A stretch of 64,000 nucleotides of DNA. Source: Hymenobacter guriensis. GTDB taxonomy: Bacteria; Bacteroidota; Bacteroidia; Cytophagales; Hymenobacteraceae. A program made the translations under genes and the position numbers. Location of the stretch: the NCBI RefSeq assembly GCF_015773195.1, contig NZ_JADWYK010000019.1, forward strand, positions 1-64,000, written 5' to 3'. The stretch's first letter is position 1. Each line of letters begins with the position of its first letter. Of the stretch, positions 62,645 through 64,000 are shown one piece after another. The notes beneath the pieces were generated by a model. The model was not told where the DNA came from. It saw only the letters and a list, made by a program, of their open reading frames with translations, and ran no database searches.

Positions 62645-62974
62645 ATGCGTTCCTACAAATCCATTGAGCGCCCCGCGCAGGTGCTGGGCATGAACCTGCA
62701 GGACCTGGGCCTGCTGGTGGGCCTGTTCATCGGCTCCGTGCTGCTGCTGGGCTTCCTGGGCATGGCCGTCAAGATTCCGCGCATGGTCTATCTGGTGGTC
62801 ATCCTCACGGAAGTGGGCCTGATTCTGAGCCTGCGCTACCTCACCCGCACGCAAGCCCCCGGCTTCCTGATGGGCTGGCTCTCCTACACCTTCATTCAGC
62901 CCCGCCGCCTGGCGGTGGGCTCCCTTCCCATTCCCACTATTCATGGCAAAAAAACCAAAAACGGCCGCGTTTGA
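62645..62974 (+). CDS. traF: TraF-like (DUF4133) conjugation membrane protein
   Basis: A 109-residue protein with two membrane segments (LGLLVGLFIGSVLLLGFLGM and VYLVVILTEVGLILSL) and a basic tail. Fits DUF4133 TraF, VirB3-like. It overlaps the traG start by 32 bases. Confidence 0.85.
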   Translation: MRSYKSIERPAQVLGMNLQDLGLLVGLFIGSVLLLGFLGMAVKIPRMVYLVVILTEVGLILSLRYLTRTQAPGFLMGWLSYTFIQPRRLAVGSLPIPTIHGKKTKNGRV

Positions 62975-64000
62975 CGCCGTGATGCCCGTGCACAGCTTTG
63001 AGGGCGATAAGGTGGTCTTCAAGGATGGTCGCGTCGCGGTGGGCTTCGTCATTGAGCCGGCCGAGATGGAAAGCTGGACGGTGGACGACTACGAGGCCTT
63101 CCAGACCGCGCTGGTGGGCGTGCTACGCCCCCTGCCGGTGGGTACCATCGTGCAGAAAACCGACGTCTACTACGACCGGCCCTACCGCGAAGATAAAACC
63201 CAGCAGACCTACTTCGAGGGCAAGATGAACAAGCACTTCTTCGAGCGGCTGGTGCTGTTTCAGAAGTCCTACCTGTTTCTCTCCTTCGCGCCGGTGGCGG
63301 TGAAAGCGCCCCGCACCAACGCCGTGAATGCCCTGGTGGCCCGCGCCGGCGAAGCCCTGATGAAAAACCCCTTCGCGCAGCTCGTCCAGACCCTGGAGTT
63401 GGCCGAAGCCAGCGCCGTGGAGTTTGTGCAGGGCCTCAAGAACCTAGGCGGCGTTGCGTTTGAGCGCCTGAGCGGCCGGGAGATGCACCAGCTTTACCTG
63501 CAGTACTTCAATCTGAACTTCGACGGCCAGCCTACGCGCCAAGAGCGCGAGATTGGCAACGACATGGGCGCGCTCAGCGTGGGCGAGAACCGGGTGAATA
63601 TCCTTTCGATGGTGGGCCAGGGCAGCGAGGCCCACCCGGCGGTGAAGAACAGCTACGGCGTCACCGCGCCCATGCTCTACCCGCTCACCCACGTCCTGCA
63701 GTGCCCGCACATTCTGACGCAGGCGCTGCTGGTTCAGGATACCCGCGCTGAGCTTAGCTCGCTGGACACTGACCGCAAGCTCAACGCCTCGCTCTCGTTT
63801 CTCTCCACCCAGGACAATGCGCTACGGGCGGCTGAGGTTGAGGAATTTACCGCCGAGGTGCGGGCCGAAAACAAGCAGATTGTGGGCCTGCACCTTTCCC
63901 TGCTGCTGTGGGACACCAACGATAACAGCCGCCGCGAAAACGTGGAGCGGGCCACGGCGGCCTTCCGCTACATGTTCGGCACCGAAAGCGTAGTGGAAAG
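62943..64000 (+). CDS. traG: TraG-like conjugation ATPase (VirB4-type), 3' end outside the window
   Basis: Starts at the ATG at 62943, inside traF, and stays open to the end of the window (352 codons). MAKKPKTAAFDAVMPVHSFEGD and DVYYDRPYREDKTQQTYFEG match the N-terminal half of Bacteroidota TraG/VirB4 proteins. The Walker motifs lie beyond the window. It would power the type IV secretion channel. Confidence 0.85.
   Translation, partial: MAKKPKTAAFDAVMPVHSFEGDKVVFKDGRVAVGFVIEPAEMESWTVDDYEAFQTALVGVLRPLPVGTIVQKTDVYYDRPYREDKTQQTYFEGKMNKHFFERLVLFQKSYLFLSFAPVAVKAPRTNAVNALVARAGEALMKNPFAQLVQTLELAEASAVEFVQGLKNLGGVAFERLSGREMHQLYLQYFNLNFDGQPTRQEREIGNDMGALSVGENRVNILSMVGQGSEAHPAVKNSYGVTAPMLYPLTHVLQCPHILTQALLVQDTRAELSSLDTDRKLNASLSFLSTQDNALRAAEVEEFTAEVRAENKQIVGLHLSLLLWDTNDNSRRENVERATAAFRYMFGTESVVE

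Noticed and set aside
1..64000. tRNA, rRNA or CRISPR arrays
   Set aside because: None recognised on either strand; the regular arrays seen are iterons, partition repeats and 11-bp operator-like repeats.

Overview
The window reads as part of a large conjugative plasmid from a high-GC Bacteroidota, most likely Hymenobacter or a close relative. The grounds are an iteron origin with a Rep_3-type initiator, a ParA locus, and a Bacteroidota-type transfer set: MobB-like relaxase, TraG-type coupling protein, TraE/TraF/TraG. Family names come from motif recognition without database searches.

Layout. 1-9.8 kb is a defence block: the end of an AAA_13-type ATPase, then an operon encoding a very large type III Mod-like methyltransferase, an AAA ATPase, a DUF4276 TOPRIM-like protein and a Res-like helicase-nuclease. 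9.8-12.9 kb holds two small genes, four iterons and rep. 13.48-35.15 kb is one intact Tn3-family transposon of 21,668 bp: 38-bp inverted repeats matching at 35 of 38 positions, a GTAAC target duplication, resolvase at the left end, transposase at the right. It interrupts a plasmid gene whose halves rejoin in frame across it. Its cargo concerns the cell envelope and efflux: three PAP2 phosphatases, a COG4705-like membrane protein, a TolC/HlyD/RND efflux system, an EamA transporter, a two-component system, a TauE-PepSY protein, a PepSY protein and an outer-membrane receptor.

35-43 kb is an accessory region of mostly unknown genes, with an uncharacterised protein translationally coupled to an agmatine-deiminase-like enzyme. 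43-49 kb is the leftward mobilisation cluster (RHH protein, relaxase, coupling protein) ending in a VbhA/VbhT-like Fic antitoxin-toxin pair. 48.9-49.65 kb holds candidate oriT hairpins, an 11-bp repeat set and a centromere-like array before parA. 51-54.5 kb has an ArdC-like antirestriction operon and HigBA. 54.6-58 kb has a helicase, an HNH-like protein and a DUF3883 nuclease-like protein, a possible second defence locus. 58-61 kb has a TOPRIM primase-like protein, and 61.4-64 kb begins the mating-pair formation operon, which runs off the window.

Two shared regulatory signals tie the backbone together. A near-identical 19-bp element lies 59-61 bp upstream of the start codon of three leftward accessory operons, including ardC. 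Three tandem 11-bp repeats (consensus TTTCAGAAYTA) occur both beside the candidate oriT and just upstream of the transfer operon.
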